Positions 51,561 through 59,114 of a stretch of 59,114 bases of DNA are shown here, in pieces. The stretch comes from Syntrophobacteraceae bacterium (GTDB taxonomy: Bacteria; Desulfobacterota; Syntrophobacteria; Syntrophobacterales; Syntrophobacteraceae): positions 1 to 59,114 of the forward strand of contig JARLHO010000136.1 of the NCBI GenBank assembly GCA_031292215.1, read 5' to 3'. Both the position numbers and the translations under genes were made by a program. Below the pieces are notes generated by a model. That model had not been told where the DNA came from and did no database searches. It was given only the letters and a program-made list of their open reading frames with translations. The first letter of the stretch is position 1, and every line of letters begins with the position of its first letter.

Positions 51561-53465
51561 CTAGGGCTCGAGTGGCTCCGGGCAGTACTCCGGGATTATT
51601 TCCTTCAGTTTGCGCCTTATCGCGACCGCGTCCTGCGACCCGACCATCCGGAAGAGGTCATCGATCTGCAGTTTCAAATTTTCACGGAAATGTTGCCGAT
51701 TCTCCGCTTTGTCCGTTATCCCGTTGGACCTGACAACCAGGATTTTTTCATGCCTTGTCCTGATGACATCCTCATCGTGGGTGACCAGCTCTTCGTGGAG
51801 TTTTTCTCCGGGGCGAAGACCCGTGAATTCGATCTCGATTTCGGTTTCAGGCTCTTTGCCGGAAAGGCGGATGAGATCGCGCGCCATCTCACGGATTTTT
51901 ACCGGCGTACCCATCTCGAGGATGTAGATATCTCCCTCTTCGGCGAGCGCTCCGGTTTGGATGATCAACTGGGATGCCTCGGGGATGGTCATGAAATACC
52001 GCGTTATGTCCGGGTGGGTGACGGTAACGGGACCGCCTCTTTCGATCTGGCGGCGGAAAACGGGTATTACCGAACCGGAGGAACCAACGACGTTTCCGAA
52101 CCGAACGGCTTTAAACACCGTGCCCTGCCCGCGAAGCGATTGCATTATCAATTCGGAAATCCGCTTGGTTGCGCCCATGACGCTTGTGGGCCGCACCGCC
52201 TTGTCGGTCGAGACCAAAACGAATTGGCGCACGCCGAACTCGACAGCCGCTTCCATCACCACGCGGCTACCCAGCACGTTGTTATAGATGGCGATCCGGC
52301 AGTTACTTTCAAGCATCGGAACATGCTTGTAGGCCGCGGCATGAAAAACGACCTGCGGACGAAACCTGGAAAATGCGTCCCTCGTCAATTCCCGGCGCTG
52401 AACGGGACCCAGGACGCACTCGCAATTATCGTGGCCGAGCTCTCGGAGTTCCCTCTCGATATTGAAAAGCTTTTCTTCCGATGCATCGAATAAAACAAGC
52501 TTCCCCGGGCTGAAGCGAACCAACTGGCGGCAGAGTTCCGAGCCGATCGAGCCTCCGCAGCCCGTGACCAGGACTGTCTTGCCAACCAGGTAATCCTTTA
52601 TGCCGGCCATGTCCAACTTGACCGGCTCGCGCCGGAGAAGATCGGCGTAATCGACGTCGCGAAGTTTCTTGATGCTCACCGTGCCGTCCACGATCTCGCC
52701 GATTCCGGGCAGCGTCTTGAAGGCGACGCCGCAGCTTTTGCAGACTTCGGAGATTTTGCGTAGCTCAGCCCCGCTGGCCGAAGGAATACAGATGAAAACC
52801 TCGTCGATTTTGTATTCGCCAATCACTTCCGAAAGCCGCGAGCTGTTTCCGAAGACGGGCACGCCGTGCACCGTGCGGCCGCGCTTGACGGGATCGTCGT
52901 CGATAAAGCCGGCCACGCAAAAGTCGAGTTGGGGGTTTTCGATAATTTCCCTTAGTATTTTTTCGCCCCCGGCCCCGGCGCCGATTATAATCACCCGCCG
53001 AGAACCTTTAAGCCATGCCCTTACGTCGGGAAGTCCGTAGGCTTTAAATCCTCGCGGGTTTACCCTCATGATGTAGAAGGAGCGTATGGCCATCCTGAGC
53101 GCGCCCGTAAAAAGGAACGTGAGCAGTCCATACAGGATGAGGACCGACCTCGAAAACCCCTGGAACCCGAAAAGGGCGACATAGGCGAAGGCCAGGAGCA
53201 TCGAAATAAGACAGGCTTGCGCGAGGCGCCAGAAGTCGACGATGCTCGTGTAGCGCCACATGCCCCTGTACAGCCCGTACATGCCGAATACGACCGCTTG
53301 CGCCGGAACCATCACGGACGCCAGTTCCAGCATGTGGCGCAGGTGGTCGCCGGTAACATGGAACTCGAACCGCAAATAATAGGCGCCGGCCAAAGCCGCG
53401 AGGAAGAAAGCGGAATCGGCCATGAGCATGTAGTAAAACCTGGGGTTTTTGAACTGGCAAGTCAT
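51561..53465 (-). CDS. CapD/WbpM-type nucleoside-diphosphate sugar 4,6-dehydratase
   Basis: About 634 aa. Four N-terminal membrane helices (residues about 10-130 of the ATG form) are followed by a first Rossmann domain (VIIIGAGAGGEK) and a second, catalytic one (VLVTGCGGSIGSELCRQ). The motif SVMGATKR has Met in place of the usual SDR Tyr, as in WbpM-type UDP-GlcNAc 4,6-dehydratases. The enzyme starts synthesis of deoxy-aminosugars for surface polysaccharide at the inner membrane. The ATG at 53465 is taken as start; a TTG at 53543 gives a longer frame. It is intact although its neighbours are broken. Confidence 0.85.
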   Translation of the reverse strand: MTCQFKNPRFYYMLMADSAFFLAALAGAYYLRFEFHVTGDHLRHMLELASVMVPAQAVVFGMYGLYRGMWRYTSIVDFWRLAQACLISMLLAFAYVALFGFQGFSRSVLILYGLLTFLFTGALRMAIRSFYIMRVNPRGFKAYGLPDVRAWLKGSRRVIIIGAGAGGEKILREIIENPQLDFCVAGFIDDDPVKRGRTVHGVPVFGNSSRLSEVIGEYKIDEVFICIPSASGAELRKISEVCKSCGVAFKTLPGIGEIVDGTVSIKKLRDVDYADLLRREPVKLDMAGIKDYLVGKTVLVTGCGGSIGSELCRQLVRFSPGKLVLFDASEEKLFNIERELRELGHDNCECVLGPVQRRELTRDAFSRFRPQVVFHAAAYKHVPMLESNCRIAIYNNVLGSRVVMEAAVEFGVRQFVLVSTDKAVRPTSVMGATKRISELIMQSLRGQGTVFKAVRFGNVVGSSGSVIPVFRRQIERGGPVTVTHPDITRYFMTIPEASQLIIQTGALAEEGDIYILEMGTPVKIREMARDLIRLSGKEPETEIEIEFTGLRPGEKLHEELVTHDEDVIRTRHEKILVVRSNGITDKAENRQHFRENLKLQIDDLFRMVGSQDAVAIRRKLKEIIPEYCPEPLEP

Positions 53466-54064
53466 GAGCTGGGGCTTCCGATTGTCGATAGCATGGGTTG
53501 CCGGTTTCCGGCCGAAGCGCACGCAACAAAAAAACAGGCGCAAAATGCTATAAATCGTGAAAGATCAGCTACAGGAGTGGGGAAAACGGAGCGCTGTCCG
53601 GAGGAAACTTTTTGGGAGAAGGCCGGTCAAATAGCTCTGCCAACTCGATTACATGGTTATCGAGCTTGCAAAAACGGGGAAACGGGGATACGAGCCTTGA
53701 CATCCGCGCGCAGGAGAGTGTTATGCGATACGAACAACCTCGTTTGACGGCACACTGCGAAACTGAAGGAATTTTCAGAGACCTCTTGACCTGCCCCGCT
53801 ATCCTCATTCGGCCCTGTGACAAGGACACTGGATACTCACTCGCTCCAGGCGCCCCGCGTGCACAGTAATAACCGAAGGAGCCTCGCATAACGGCAAATC
53901 GACACCCAACTATATATTTTTGTGATTTATGGTTGAGACTTTGCGGCCCTTGGAGCCTAACCGCTGACAATCCATCACGTACGAAAAATTTTCTAAATGC
54001 TTCTGCCCGGAACCCACACTCAGCAATCTTTTGTTGCGGTCCCCCCCCCCGAGCCTACTATCCT
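53466..54064. other. Non-coding junction between capD-like gene and terminase island
   Basis: About 600 bp with low coding quality. Frames at 53569-53970 (minus) and 53612-53869 (plus) lack ribosome binding sites and recognisable proteins. A run of ten C residues lies around 54041-54050. No repeat identical to those at the other phage/bacterial junctions was found. Confidence 0.5.
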
Positions 54065-54196
54065 CTACACTTCCGCGGTTAGTATGTCAATTTCATATTT
54101 CATTTTTTCCGCCGCCAATAGTGATTGCATAAACTTCGACTGCCCCCCCGTCCACCGCCGTTGCTCCTCACTCTCGTTCCAACGGATCGTACTCGG
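54065..54196 (-). CDS. Possible small phage protein overlapping the terminase end
   Basis: In the +1 frame relative to the terminase end, an open stretch reads RWNESEEQRRWTGGQSKF, then MQSLLAAEKMKYEIDILTAEV and stops at 54065. Composition looks protein-like, but no ATG/GTG/TTG precedes the stretch except the internal ATG at 54130. If real, it would need an unusual start or a ribosomal frameshift from the terminase gene. Low confidence. Confidence 0.25.
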   Translation of the reverse strand, partial: PSTIRWNESEEQRRWTGGQSKFMQSLLAAEKMKYEIDILTAEV

Positions 54197-55703
54197 TCAA
54201 GGCGAATGCGGGCCGAGGGGGCCTGGAACGACTGGAACTCACCGGGTAGGCAAAGCTTATCGCAAGGCAATCCGCTCTGTTTGGCGATCGCAAACCGCGT
54301 TTTTTCATTGCGTCTTTGGGTTCCATCTGGATCTTGCCATCGACGCGGGCGACCGTCTCGGGGCCGATCAGATCGTTATATAGCGTGGAATCCTTGGGGA
54401 TTGCGCCCCCGGCTTTCAGCCAGTCGCGCATAAGCTTCCACATCTCGGCGCGTTTATTGGCACACCCCGAGTCCAGAGAAGCTCCGGCAAACCACACAAG
54501 TTGCCAGTTCCTTCCCAGGGTCCTTCCGCCGGAAACGATTCCAGTCCCGTAGCCGGCATCTATAAATACGGCATCCGCTTTTTCTTCGTCTTCCAGCCTG
54601 GCTATAATATTGGCTATCTCCATGTCGTTATCGTTTTTGGGAACAACCCTCAAAATTGAAAACGCCAGCCCCTGCCGTAGTCCTATCACCAACTCGTCGT
54701 CACCCTCCCACGCCGGATCGACCGAGAGTATTTTTGAGGCAAAATCATATTGATCGCTCCTCAAATGGCGACCAAACGCCGCATCGACATCAGCAACGGA
54801 AATGAACTGCTTCGCCGACCGAGATGGAAACACGCCTCGAACGCGAACCTTGAAAAAGTCGGAATCCTCACCGTAATCGTCCGCCCACTGATCGATTTGC
54901 TCTTTATTGGTAAGCGAGCATGTCCTCGAATCGATCTGCCGTGAGTTCCACCTTCCGGCATGGGGACCGGTAAAACAATCCTTAAACCTGCCGCTGTTTC
55001 GTGTCGGGTTTCCAAAAACACACCACATGATTTCAGTCCCCTCGTCGGTGAGCGCCCCCTCGCTTACCTCCCAGATTACGTCCGGAATGGCGCTGGCCTC
55101 ATCGAAGACAAGCAATATACGCTTTCCTTTGTTATGGAGACCCGCGAATGCTTCGGTATTCCTTTCGTTCCACGGGACTTGATCGATGCGCCAGGTCTTC
55201 TGATGCCTGGGGTCGGAAGAGTAGATTGCCGCCGAGGTGGCTTCGAACAGTCCACACCCGGCGCCCGACATACCGCCGGCAAACCAGCAGAGCCTGAACC
55301 ACTTGGTCAATTCCGGCCACGTTTTGGTTCGGAGCTGCTTATCGGTATTGGCCGTGACCACTCCTCTGGTGTTTTCGAAAGTCGAAACAGCCCAAAGGAT
55401 AAGCCAGGCGACAAGGGTTGATTTGCCGACCCCGTGTCCCGAGGCCGTCGCTTCCCGGATGATCGCCCCATCTCGCGCACCGTCGCGCGAAACTTGAGAC
55501 AGCCTCCGGCCGATATCTTTAAGGATGTCCTCCTGCCACTTGTCCGGCCCCGAATAACTAGCCAGTTCAGACCCTGGTTCTCCCCACGGGAATGCATAGA
55601 GCACCCATCCATACGGGTCGCAAACATACTTGGCGAGTTCGGATGCGAGCTCCACCAATGGATTCGGATATCGAGCTTCTTGCCCCATGGCCATCTTCAG
55701 CAT
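54168..55703 (-). CDS. Phage terminase large subunit
   Basis: A 511-aa DNA-packaging motor. The ATPase domain has Walker A SGHGVGKS (residues about 88-95) and Walker B ILLVFDE (Asp201, Glu202). The C-terminal RNase H-like nuclease carries the expected acidic residues at Asp329 (SVDPAWEGDD), Asp382 (FIDAGYGTG) and Asp478 (NRADCLAI). The frame is intact and complete. The next phage gene in packaging order, the portal, lies about 10 kb away, beyond bacterial genes. Confidence 0.93.
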   Translation of the reverse strand: MLKMAMGQEARYPNPLVELASELAKYVCDPYGWVLYAFPWGEPGSELASYSGPDKWQEDILKDIGRRLSQVSRDGARDGAIIREATASGHGVGKSTLVAWLILWAVSTFENTRGVVTANTDKQLRTKTWPELTKWFRLCWFAGGMSGAGCGLFEATSAAIYSSDPRHQKTWRIDQVPWNERNTEAFAGLHNKGKRILLVFDEASAIPDVIWEVSEGALTDEGTEIMWCVFGNPTRNSGRFKDCFTGPHAGRWNSRQIDSRTCSLTNKEQIDQWADDYGEDSDFFKVRVRGVFPSRSAKQFISVADVDAAFGRHLRSDQYDFASKILSVDPAWEGDDELVIGLRQGLAFSILRVVPKNDNDMEIANIIARLEDEEKADAVFIDAGYGTGIVSGGRTLGRNWQLVWFAGASLDSGCANKRAEMWKLMRDWLKAGGAIPKDSTLYNDLIGPETVARVDGKIQMEPKDAMKKRGLRSPNRADCLAISFAYPVSSSRSRPPRPAFALTEYDPLERE

Positions 55704-55799
55704 AATCTCTTTTCATCTTCACAGGAATTGACTATCGGGATGAACATGAGTAAAAGGCCATATCACCGCTCAAAAGAAACAATTGGCGGAGCTTGAAGC

Positions 55800-56111
55800 T
55801 TATTTGAGATTTTCATCTGCCGCAAGGCGAGCGCCAACCCGTTTCCTGGCCGCCTCCATCAGCCTCCAGAACCGTCCATTTTCCGGGTGATTTAGCATCT
55901 GCTCGGTTATTGAGGTCTCATCGGTATCATCATTTAATGGCCGCTCCCTGCTTTCCCGCAGCAGCCTGCCAAAGTCTTCCCTCTCACCTTCGAATCCCGG
56001 TCCAGCCAGTTTCGGATTAAGTGGTCCATTCGGTTCCTGGAGATTCCCCACAGAACCGTTTCTCCCCAACTTGCCTTTCAAGCCCGAGATTCTTTTGTCT
56101 ATCGGTTCCAT
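55800..56111 (-). CDS. Hypothetical phage protein upstream of terminase
   Basis: A 103-aa hydrophilic protein: a flexible N-terminal half (KGKLGRNGSVGNLQEPNGPL) and a helical C-terminal half (ITEQMLNHPENGRFWRLMEAARKRV). The place directly before the large terminase gene is usual for the small terminase subunit. The helical C-terminus with basic residues would allow this, but no family is recognised. Confidence 0.5.
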   Translation of the reverse strand: MEPIDKRISGLKGKLGRNGSVGNLQEPNGPLNPKLAGPGFEGEREDFGRLLRESRERPLNDDTDETSITEQMLNHPENGRFWRLMEAARKRVGARLAADENLK

Positions 56112-56127
56112 TCTTCAACCTTTTGGC

Positions 56128-56322
56128 TTATGCTCGCCTCTTCGACCATTCCCTCAAATCACTCGACCAAGCGCAAACGCTCCTTTTCCCGAATCTCCTT
56201 CGCCTATAAAATATGTGGCCTGCGTTTAAAAGATGTCCCCTGTATCCGCGTATAGATCGCTCGGAGACTCCCAGAAACTGTGCGATTTGTTTCCATCCAA
56301 TCAGCAGATCGCTTGCCACCAT
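56128..56322 (-). CDS. Small helix-turn-helix protein
   Basis: A 64-aa protein, start ATG at 56322 with GGAGG eight bases upstream. The helix-turn-helix reads GWKQIAQFLGVSERSIRGYR, followed by a basic wing-like region (FYRRRRFGKRSVCAW). It resembles excisionase/Nu1-type or MerR-like single-domain proteins and may be a small terminase component or a regulator. It starts a few bases after the stop of the upstream gene. Confidence 0.6.
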   Translation of the reverse strand: MVASDLLIGWKQIAQFLGVSERSIRGYRGHLLNAGHIFYRRRRFGKRSVCAWSSDLREWSKRRA

Positions 56323-56325
56323 CAC

Positions 56326-56541
56326 TCACCCTCCATACCAATTAGTTTTTGGTTGATTCTGCGCCACGTTTGGCAAAATATGCTTCGCCAACGGGCGCCA
56401 TAGCTCCCAATCACTTGCAGTGTGCGGCATGCAATAACACTTTACGGGTACTTTTTCCAAAAGAACGAATCTCTTCACGCTCAATTCGACCTTTTTGCCA
56501 TTTATCCACATCGATTTTTGTTGCAAAGCCGGATAATACAA
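56326..56541 (-). CDS. Small hypothetical phage protein
   Basis: Up to 71 codons; the ATG at 56511 (MWINGKKVELSVKRFVLLEK) is the more likely start, giving about 61 aa. A mixed alpha/beta chain with several Trp (WELWRPLAKHIL). No family recognised. It is the first gene of the leftward phage transcript. The 75-bp gap to the divergent repressor gene should hold promoters and operator. Confidence 0.45.
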   Translation of the reverse strand: MYYPALQQKSMWINGKKVELSVKRFVLLEKVPVKCYCMPHTASDWELWRPLAKHILPNVAQNQPKTNWYGG

Positions 56542-56616
56542 TTTATAAGATCCCCCATGCCCATTACCCGGACAGCCGTTTATCGCATTTGGCCTTAGCG
56601 TGAGAGGTGATTCCCA

Positions 56617-57369
56617 GTGAAAAACGATACAGCATTAACTGAAGTGATGTCAATTCAAAAGTGGAAGCATGGAGAGGATCATTCTCCCTTTTCTCAAAGA
56701 ATGAAGCAAGTGCGCGAAACCGCCGCGCAACTAAAGGGCCTAACAAAGCTCAGCCAGGTAATGTTTGCAAAAATGCTCGGCGTGCACCCAAGCGTTATCA
56801 GCCATATCGAGGCCGGCACCACGCGCATTCAACCCCAGATGGCAAGGATTATCGAAAGGGAAATCGGAATCAGTCAGGTATGGCTGCTTACCGGCGATGG
56901 CCCGGTAAGAGCCAAAGACACTATCCCGGCAGAACCCGAGACGCAGCGGACGCCACTCGCGCCGCCTGAGTTTTCCTACGCTAAAAAGGTAAAACCGATT
57001 CTAAGCGCCGAGACGGGGCGACTGATCGATGATGAACTAAGTGTCGATAACTATGCCTTTCGCACCGACTGGCTGTCGAGAAAAGGGTGCCTAACCCACA
57101 TGCGCCTCGCCCAGATAAGCGGTGACTCCATGTTTCCAACCCTCCTAGACGGCGATTTTGTCCTGTTCGATTCGTCTAGGACAGAACCACTGGATGGCAA
57201 AATCATGGTGGTAGGCATCGACGATCTCCTATACGTCAAGCGTTTGCGGGTTTCCCCCGAGGGCTGTTTTTTAGTTAGCGACAACAGGGCGGTCTACGAA
57301 CCTTGGCGCATAAATCTTGACACTGCAAGGTTTTTGGGGCTCGTTATCTGGCATTGCGGCGAACTGTAG
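56617..57369 (+). CDS. Phage repressor with XRE HTH and S24 peptidase domain
   Basis: A 250-aa CI/C2-type repressor. An XRE helix-turn-helix spans about 45-75 (SQVMFAKMLGVHPSVISHIE). A linker rich in Pro and Thr is followed by a LexA-like S24 domain with the catalytic Ser171 (SGDSMFPTL) and Lys208 (YVKRL). It should repress the lytic operons and be inactivated by RecA-stimulated self-cleavage. The start is a GTG at 56617 with AGAGGTGA about ten bases upstream. It stands divergent to the small genes leading to terminase, the normal immunity layout. An Ala-Gly or Cys-Gly cleavage pair is not obvious in the linker. Confidence 0.9.
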   Translation: MKNDTALTEVMSIQKWKHGEDHSPFSQRMKQVRETAAQLKGLTKLSQVMFAKMLGVHPSVISHIEAGTTRIQPQMARIIEREIGISQVWLLTGDGPVRAKDTIPAEPETQRTPLAPPEFSYAKKVKPILSAETGRLIDDELSVDNYAFRTDWLSRKGCLTHMRLAQISGDSMFPTLLDGDFVLFDSSRTEPLDGKIMVVGIDDLLYVKRLRVSPEGCFLVSDNRAVYEPWRINLDTARFLGLVIWHCGEL

Positions 57370-57461
57370 ACGCCCGCCGGCCTTCTCCCCGTCCTCGGGA
57401 GTTATTTGTCCGGCAGAAAGGACGAGGGGTAAAAATTTCCCTCGGTACATCGTTTTTTGAA

Positions 57462-57491
57462 TTGACTTTACATCATTTACTGCAGTATGCT
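57462..57491 (+). promoter_or_regulatory. Sigma-70-type promoter for the early genes
   Basis: TTGACT (57462-57467), an 18-bp spacer and TATGCT (57486-57491) precede the 168-aa early gene by 66 bp. AT-rich flanks support it. It lies downstream of the repressor, so transcription of the two early-type genes could be independent of the repressor gene. Confidence 0.5.
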
Positions 57492-57556
57492 CGGGCTGGT
57501 TGTTGGCAATTACTGCTTGCTTTCATTCTTTCAACCACGAAAAGGGAGAAAAGCAA

Positions 57557-58063
57557 ATGCCGAGTCCGGGTCTTCTTAGGCCAAATCCCCAATTCCGCTC
57601 CAGTGAAAGAGGCGAAGAGTCCTCAGCAAACGGGGCTGCCGACGACGCTGCTCGCCGCGATCCAGGTTTTCCAATTCTTGAGGCGCTCATTCGGGAAGGC
57701 GCTGCTCTAAAGCGCGAAATCGATGCGAAGATGGCGAGGTTTCGCGGCATAAACCAGCTTCTGGCTGAAAACACCCAGTTTACAAGCGACCGGAAAACCG
57801 CCTGCCTTATTGGCGGGGGCTACAAAGTGAGAATCAGGCTGCACGACAACATCACTTGGGACCAGGAAAGGATCGCAGCTTTTCGCAGGTACCTGCCGGC
57901 TGAAAAGTTTGTCGAACTGTTCAAAATGGTCTATGAGCCCACGTCCAAAAAGGCGATCGACGGCTTCCTCGCTCATGCCGATAAAGATCTTTCCAACGGT
58001 CTCAAATGGTGCATGAGCGTCAGGCCCGGCGCCCCCCATCTCACGTATGAGAAAGTGGATTGA
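57557..58063 (+). CDS. Phage early protein, 168 aa
   Basis: The ATG at 57557 is preceded by GGGAG; the longer frame from 57500 has no ribosome binding site. An N-terminal low-complexity part is followed by a helix (LEALIREGAALKREIDAKMARFRGINQLL) and a conserved-looking C-terminal domain (KVRIRLHDNITWDQERIAAF, VYEPTSKKAIDGFL, PHLTYEKVD). Proteins of this shape occur before recombination or single-strand-binding genes in phage early regions; function unknown. It overlaps the approach to the next gene by 11 bp. Confidence 0.6.
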   Translation: MPSPGLLRPNPQFRSSERGEESSANGAADDAARRDPGFPILEALIREGAALKREIDAKMARFRGINQLLAENTQFTSDRKTACLIGGGYKVRIRLHDNITWDQERIAAFRRYLPAEKFVELFKMVYEPTSKKAIDGFLAHADKDLSNGLKWCMSVRPGAPHLTYEKVD

Positions 58064-58074
58064 GGAGTTTTTAC

Positions 58075-58692
58075 ATGGCGGTGCTAAATCTTGATCTTGC
58101 CGACTACGACCCCGTGGAGTCCGGCTGGGCGCCAGTCCCACCCGGAGACTATGAAGTGCGGATAGTCAACTCGAGCCTCAAACAAGGCCTTGCGCCGCAG
58201 GGATTTTTCCCTGAGGCTCGACCATGCCCGCAAGGCCATTCCACCGCTAGCGATCCTCCCGGCCCTCCCTCGGGTAAGTCGTTTAAAATCGCCGAGTTCG
58301 AGTATGTTATCCTCGGCCCGGTCTGCCGGGGAGTGCGTCTGCGAGATAGCTTCACTCTAACCGATGGCGCTTCGCTGTGCAGAATGAAAACCCTGGCCGT
58401 TGCCGCTCGCTGTACAAACCCGGATTTCATTGGCGATACCGAAGAACTTCATGGGCTGAGGTGCAGGGTCCGCGTCGAGAGGATAGGCGCTCTGAGGTCT
58501 TCTGGATGTAAAAATATGATTTCGGGGTACATGTACAGCGGTTCGCAGTCTCAATTTTCCGGGACGCCTCCGAGATCGGCAAGGGATTTGACGCAGAGGA
58601 CAAATCTTCCTGGAAACCTTGCGCCGCCGGTATGCGAAGCCGATCAGCGCCCTTTAGTGGTTGTCTCCGCGAGAAAACTGCAAAAGCCCTAA
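58075..58692 (+). CDS. DUF669-like phage protein
   Basis: About 205 aa from the ATG at 58075 (GAGGAG upstream). The N-terminus (LNLDLADYDP, PVPPGDYEVRIVNSSLKQ) and later FEYVILGPVCRGVRLRDSFTL and DTEELHGLRCRVRVERI fit DUF669-type proteins that accompany phage recombination and replication genes and may bind single-stranded DNA. A Gly/Pro-rich stretch (residues about 45-68) interrupts the beta strands usually adjacent here and looks like an insertion. The C-terminal ~40 residues are low complexity. No replication gene follows in the window. Confidence 0.55.
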   Translation: MAVLNLDLADYDPVESGWAPVPPGDYEVRIVNSSLKQGLAPQGFFPEARPCPQGHSTASDPPGPPSGKSFKIAEFEYVILGPVCRGVRLRDSFTLTDGASLCRMKTLAVAARCTNPDFIGDTEELHGLRCRVRVERIGALRSSGCKNMISGYMYSGSQSQFSGTPPRSARDLTQRTNLPGNLAPPVCEADQRPLVVVSARKLQKP

Positions 58693-58898
58693 GCCAAAAG
58701 CATTGGGGAGGAGAAGGCGGAATCAGAGGCCTCTTTCCACGAAATGGGTGGTCATATATGAAACTTCAGCGGCGTGTCGCCGCAGACGGGTTGCCAAGCC
58801 CCGAGGCTGCGCCGGCGGCAGCTCGGACGGCAGTCCGCACGGCCTGCCGCCAAGGGTTCAATTTTATGGCTATTTCCTTTTGCAATGACGGGCCGCTA

Positions 58899-58975
58899 GT
58901 AATGACGCGCATGGAGGGGCAAGGCTCAATCACCCCCCTTTTTTGCAAAGGGGGGCCGGGGGGATTTACTCTCCC
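58899..58975 (+). repeat. Dispersed C/G hairpin repeat, copy D
   Basis: TAATGACGC, AAGGCTCAATCACCCCCC, TTGCAAAGGGGGG and GGGGGGATTTACTC match copy C (51327-51463, inverted) over about 75 bp with few differences. With copy C it encloses 51.4-58.9 kb, that is capD and the terminase/repressor island, as inverted repeats. Confidence 0.8.
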
Positions 58976-59114
58976 GCCGCTCTCTTATGAAACTTCATTT
59001 GTAGCAACTGTCTTAAAAATCAAGAGGTCATAATGTTATTTTGCGCACCAAAGCGAGTCATCTCTCACCATGGCATTGAGAACAGTAAGGAGCTTTCTCA
59101 TGCAGGCCGTGAGA
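58976..59114. other. Right edge, no gene recognised
   Basis: The last 140 bp contain no complete gene. An ATG at about 59070 (ATGGCATTGAGAACAGT) opens a frame that runs off the window; too little is visible to name it. Confidence 0.4.

Noticed and set aside
53569-53970. 133-codon minus-strand frame between capD and terminase
   Set aside because: No ribosome binding site, Cys/Ser/Arg-rich shadow-like composition and no recognisable protein.
53466-54064. tRNA gene or attachment site marking prophage integration
   Set aside because: No cloverleaf or duplicated core was found here or at the other phage/bacterial junctions.

Overview
The window reads as chromosomal DNA of a strictly anaerobic bacterium, most likely Desulfobacterota (former Deltaproteobacteria, Syntrophobacter/Desulfomonile-like). 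The evidence is a methylmalonyl-CoA epimerase gene, a split-P glycine cleavage system with a GcvT-GlyA fusion, an 11-gene complex I operon without the NADH-oxidising module, a radical 2-hydroxyacyl-CoA dehydratase/benzoyl-CoA reductase-type gene set, and G/C-rich intergenic repeats. The taxon is an inference from gene content and was not tested.

Layout. 0.2-9.0 kb, all on the minus strand: methylmalonyl-CoA epimerase, a multi-pass membrane protein, and the operon gcvH-gcvPA-gcvPB-maoC-gcvT/glyA. 9.2-11.8 kb: a LuxR-type response regulator and a diguanylate cyclase. 12.1-27.5 kb: a long minus-strand podovirus virion and lysis module resembling BPP-1/BcepC6B-type phages (scaffold, major capsid, cementing protein, lysozyme, adaptor, tail fibre, tail nozzle, internal virion protein). 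28.2-38.0 kb: nuoABCDHIJKLMN on the minus strand. 38.4-40.5 kb: nnr and tsaE on the plus strand. 40.5-41.7 kb: a segment bounded by inverted repeats. 41.7-44.3 kb: a second phage island with portal and a Bbp19-like gene. 44.5-48.5 kb, plus strand: a short-chain dehydrogenase, two dehydratase/reductase subunits and their activator ATPase. 48.9-53.5 kb: a decayed capsule/exopolysaccharide locus (CapF remnant, truncated UDP-GlcNAc 2-epimerase, broken Wza) next to an apparently intact CapD/WbpM-type dehydratase. 54.1-58.7 kb: a third phage island with terminase, small DNA-binding proteins, an S24-type repressor and two early-type genes.

The most striking feature is that the three phage islands, read on the minus strand, keep the normal podoviral late order (terminase, portal, Bbp19-like, scaffold, capsid, cementing protein, lysis, tail). 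Two blocks of unrelated bacterial genes, about 9.7 kb and about 14 kb, sit between them. The phage reading frames look intact. No integrase, no replication module and no large DNA-ejection proteins are visible. Two islands carry matching arrays of five 13-bp repeats 165-190 bp upstream of their first large gene. A stem-loop leader occurs three times inside the capsid/tail module. This could be a scattered prophage, a domesticated particle-producing system similar to gene transfer agents, or an assembly artefact; sequence alone does not decide.

Metabolically, the bacterial blocks fit together. The Gcv proteins and the fused SHMT interconvert glycine, serine, CO2, ammonia and C1 units. The Nuo core probably accepts electrons from ferredoxin or another non-NADH donor. 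The dehydratase/activator genes perform ATP-driven radical chemistry on a CoA thioester that was not identified.
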